From an uncultured Oscillospiraceae bacterium (GTDB lineage: Bacteria; Bacillota; Clostridia; Oscillospirales; Ruminococcaceae), in contig CATXYA010000157.1 in assembly GCA_958403605.1 (NCBI GenBank), forward strand, positions 1 to 5,365: a stretch of 5,365 nucleotides of DNA. Reading direction: 5' to 3'. The position numbers and the translations under genes were made by a program. Below the pieces are notes generated by a model that saw only the letters and a list, made by a program, of their open reading frames with translations, had not been told where the DNA came from and searched no databases. Positions 5,329 through 5,365 of the stretch are shown here, piece after piece (positions within the stretch are counted from its first letter, which is position 1; every line of letters starts with the position of its first letter).

Positions 5329-5365
5329 CAGGCTCTTCCTTTCCTCTTTTTCGGCGCGCGGCCAT
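5328..5365 (-). CDS. Possible C-terminal end of the gene upstream of glgP (basic tail)
   Basis: In the minus-strand frame entering at 5363, twelve codons read [11 protein letters not shown] and stop at TGA (5330-5328), sharing one base with the glgP ATG (TGATG). This arrangement is the common form of translational coupling in operons, and a Lys/Arg-rich tail is plausible for a protein end. A glycogen gene such as a branching enzyme or glycogen synthase would fit the context, but the fragment is too short to recognise. The other frame without a stop here is the glgP frame itself extended upstream. Confidence 0.35.
   Translation of the reverse strand, partial: GRAPKKRKGRA
5337..5342 (-). promoter_or_regulatory. 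Ribosome binding site of glgP
   Basis: AAAGGA within a purine-rich run (5334-5349 on the minus strand), 8 nt before the ATG at 5328. It supports this start over an in-frame extension beyond the window edge. No promoter is visible in the 37 nt available upstream. Confidence 0.6.

Noticed and set aside
5120..5365. 81-codon minus-strand frame starting at the right edge
   Set aside because: It overlaps the 5' end of glgP in another frame, with Ala/Arg/Gly-rich shadow composition.

Overview
The window is GC-rich and gene-dense. The GlgP subtype, the AAGGAGG-type ribosome binding sites, the MerR/ABC export operon and the CCTTCCCCC…GGGGGAAGG inverted-repeat element all suggest a GC-rich member of the Clostridia, probably a gut-type Oscillospirales or Christensenellales relative. 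That placement is inference from gene style; no marker gene is present.

Layout from left to right. Positions 1-329 (+) hold the C-terminal end of a MATE-family multidrug/polyspecific transporter, cut by the window edge. Positions 330-604 are a convergent intergenic region dominated by a 212-bp MITE-like element (373-584). It has two 58-nt inverted repeats around a 96-nt centre. In each repeat the outer 15 nt and inner 25 nt are identical between copies, while a small hairpin between them has changed sequence but kept its pairing.

Positions 605-2930 (-) hold a compact three-gene operon transcribed right to left: a MerR-family regulator, an ABC-transporter ATPase and an ABC-2 type permease. 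Both junctions are 4-nt ATGA overlaps, so translation is probably coupled. In front of merR is a promoter with the MerR-type architecture: a 19-bp spacer between TTGCAT and CATAAT containing a 13-bp palindrome. The likely logic is that the MerR protein senses a small molecule, remodels its own promoter and switches on a two-component efflux pump.

Positions 2931-3075 contain that promoter and an 18-bp perfect hairpin just after glgP. Positions 3076-5328 (-) are a complete alpha-glucan phosphorylase (glgP, 750 aa) with all main catalytic motifs. It releases glucose-1-phosphate from glycogen or maltodextrin. At the right edge, an open frame with a basic tail ends in a TGA that overlaps the glgP start codon by one base. 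This suggests glgP is the distal gene of a longer operon, plausibly for glycogen metabolism.

No tRNA, rRNA, CRISPR array or transposase gene was seen. The most distinctive item is the inverted-repeat element with covarying hairpins; the MerR operator is the best-supported regulatory prediction.
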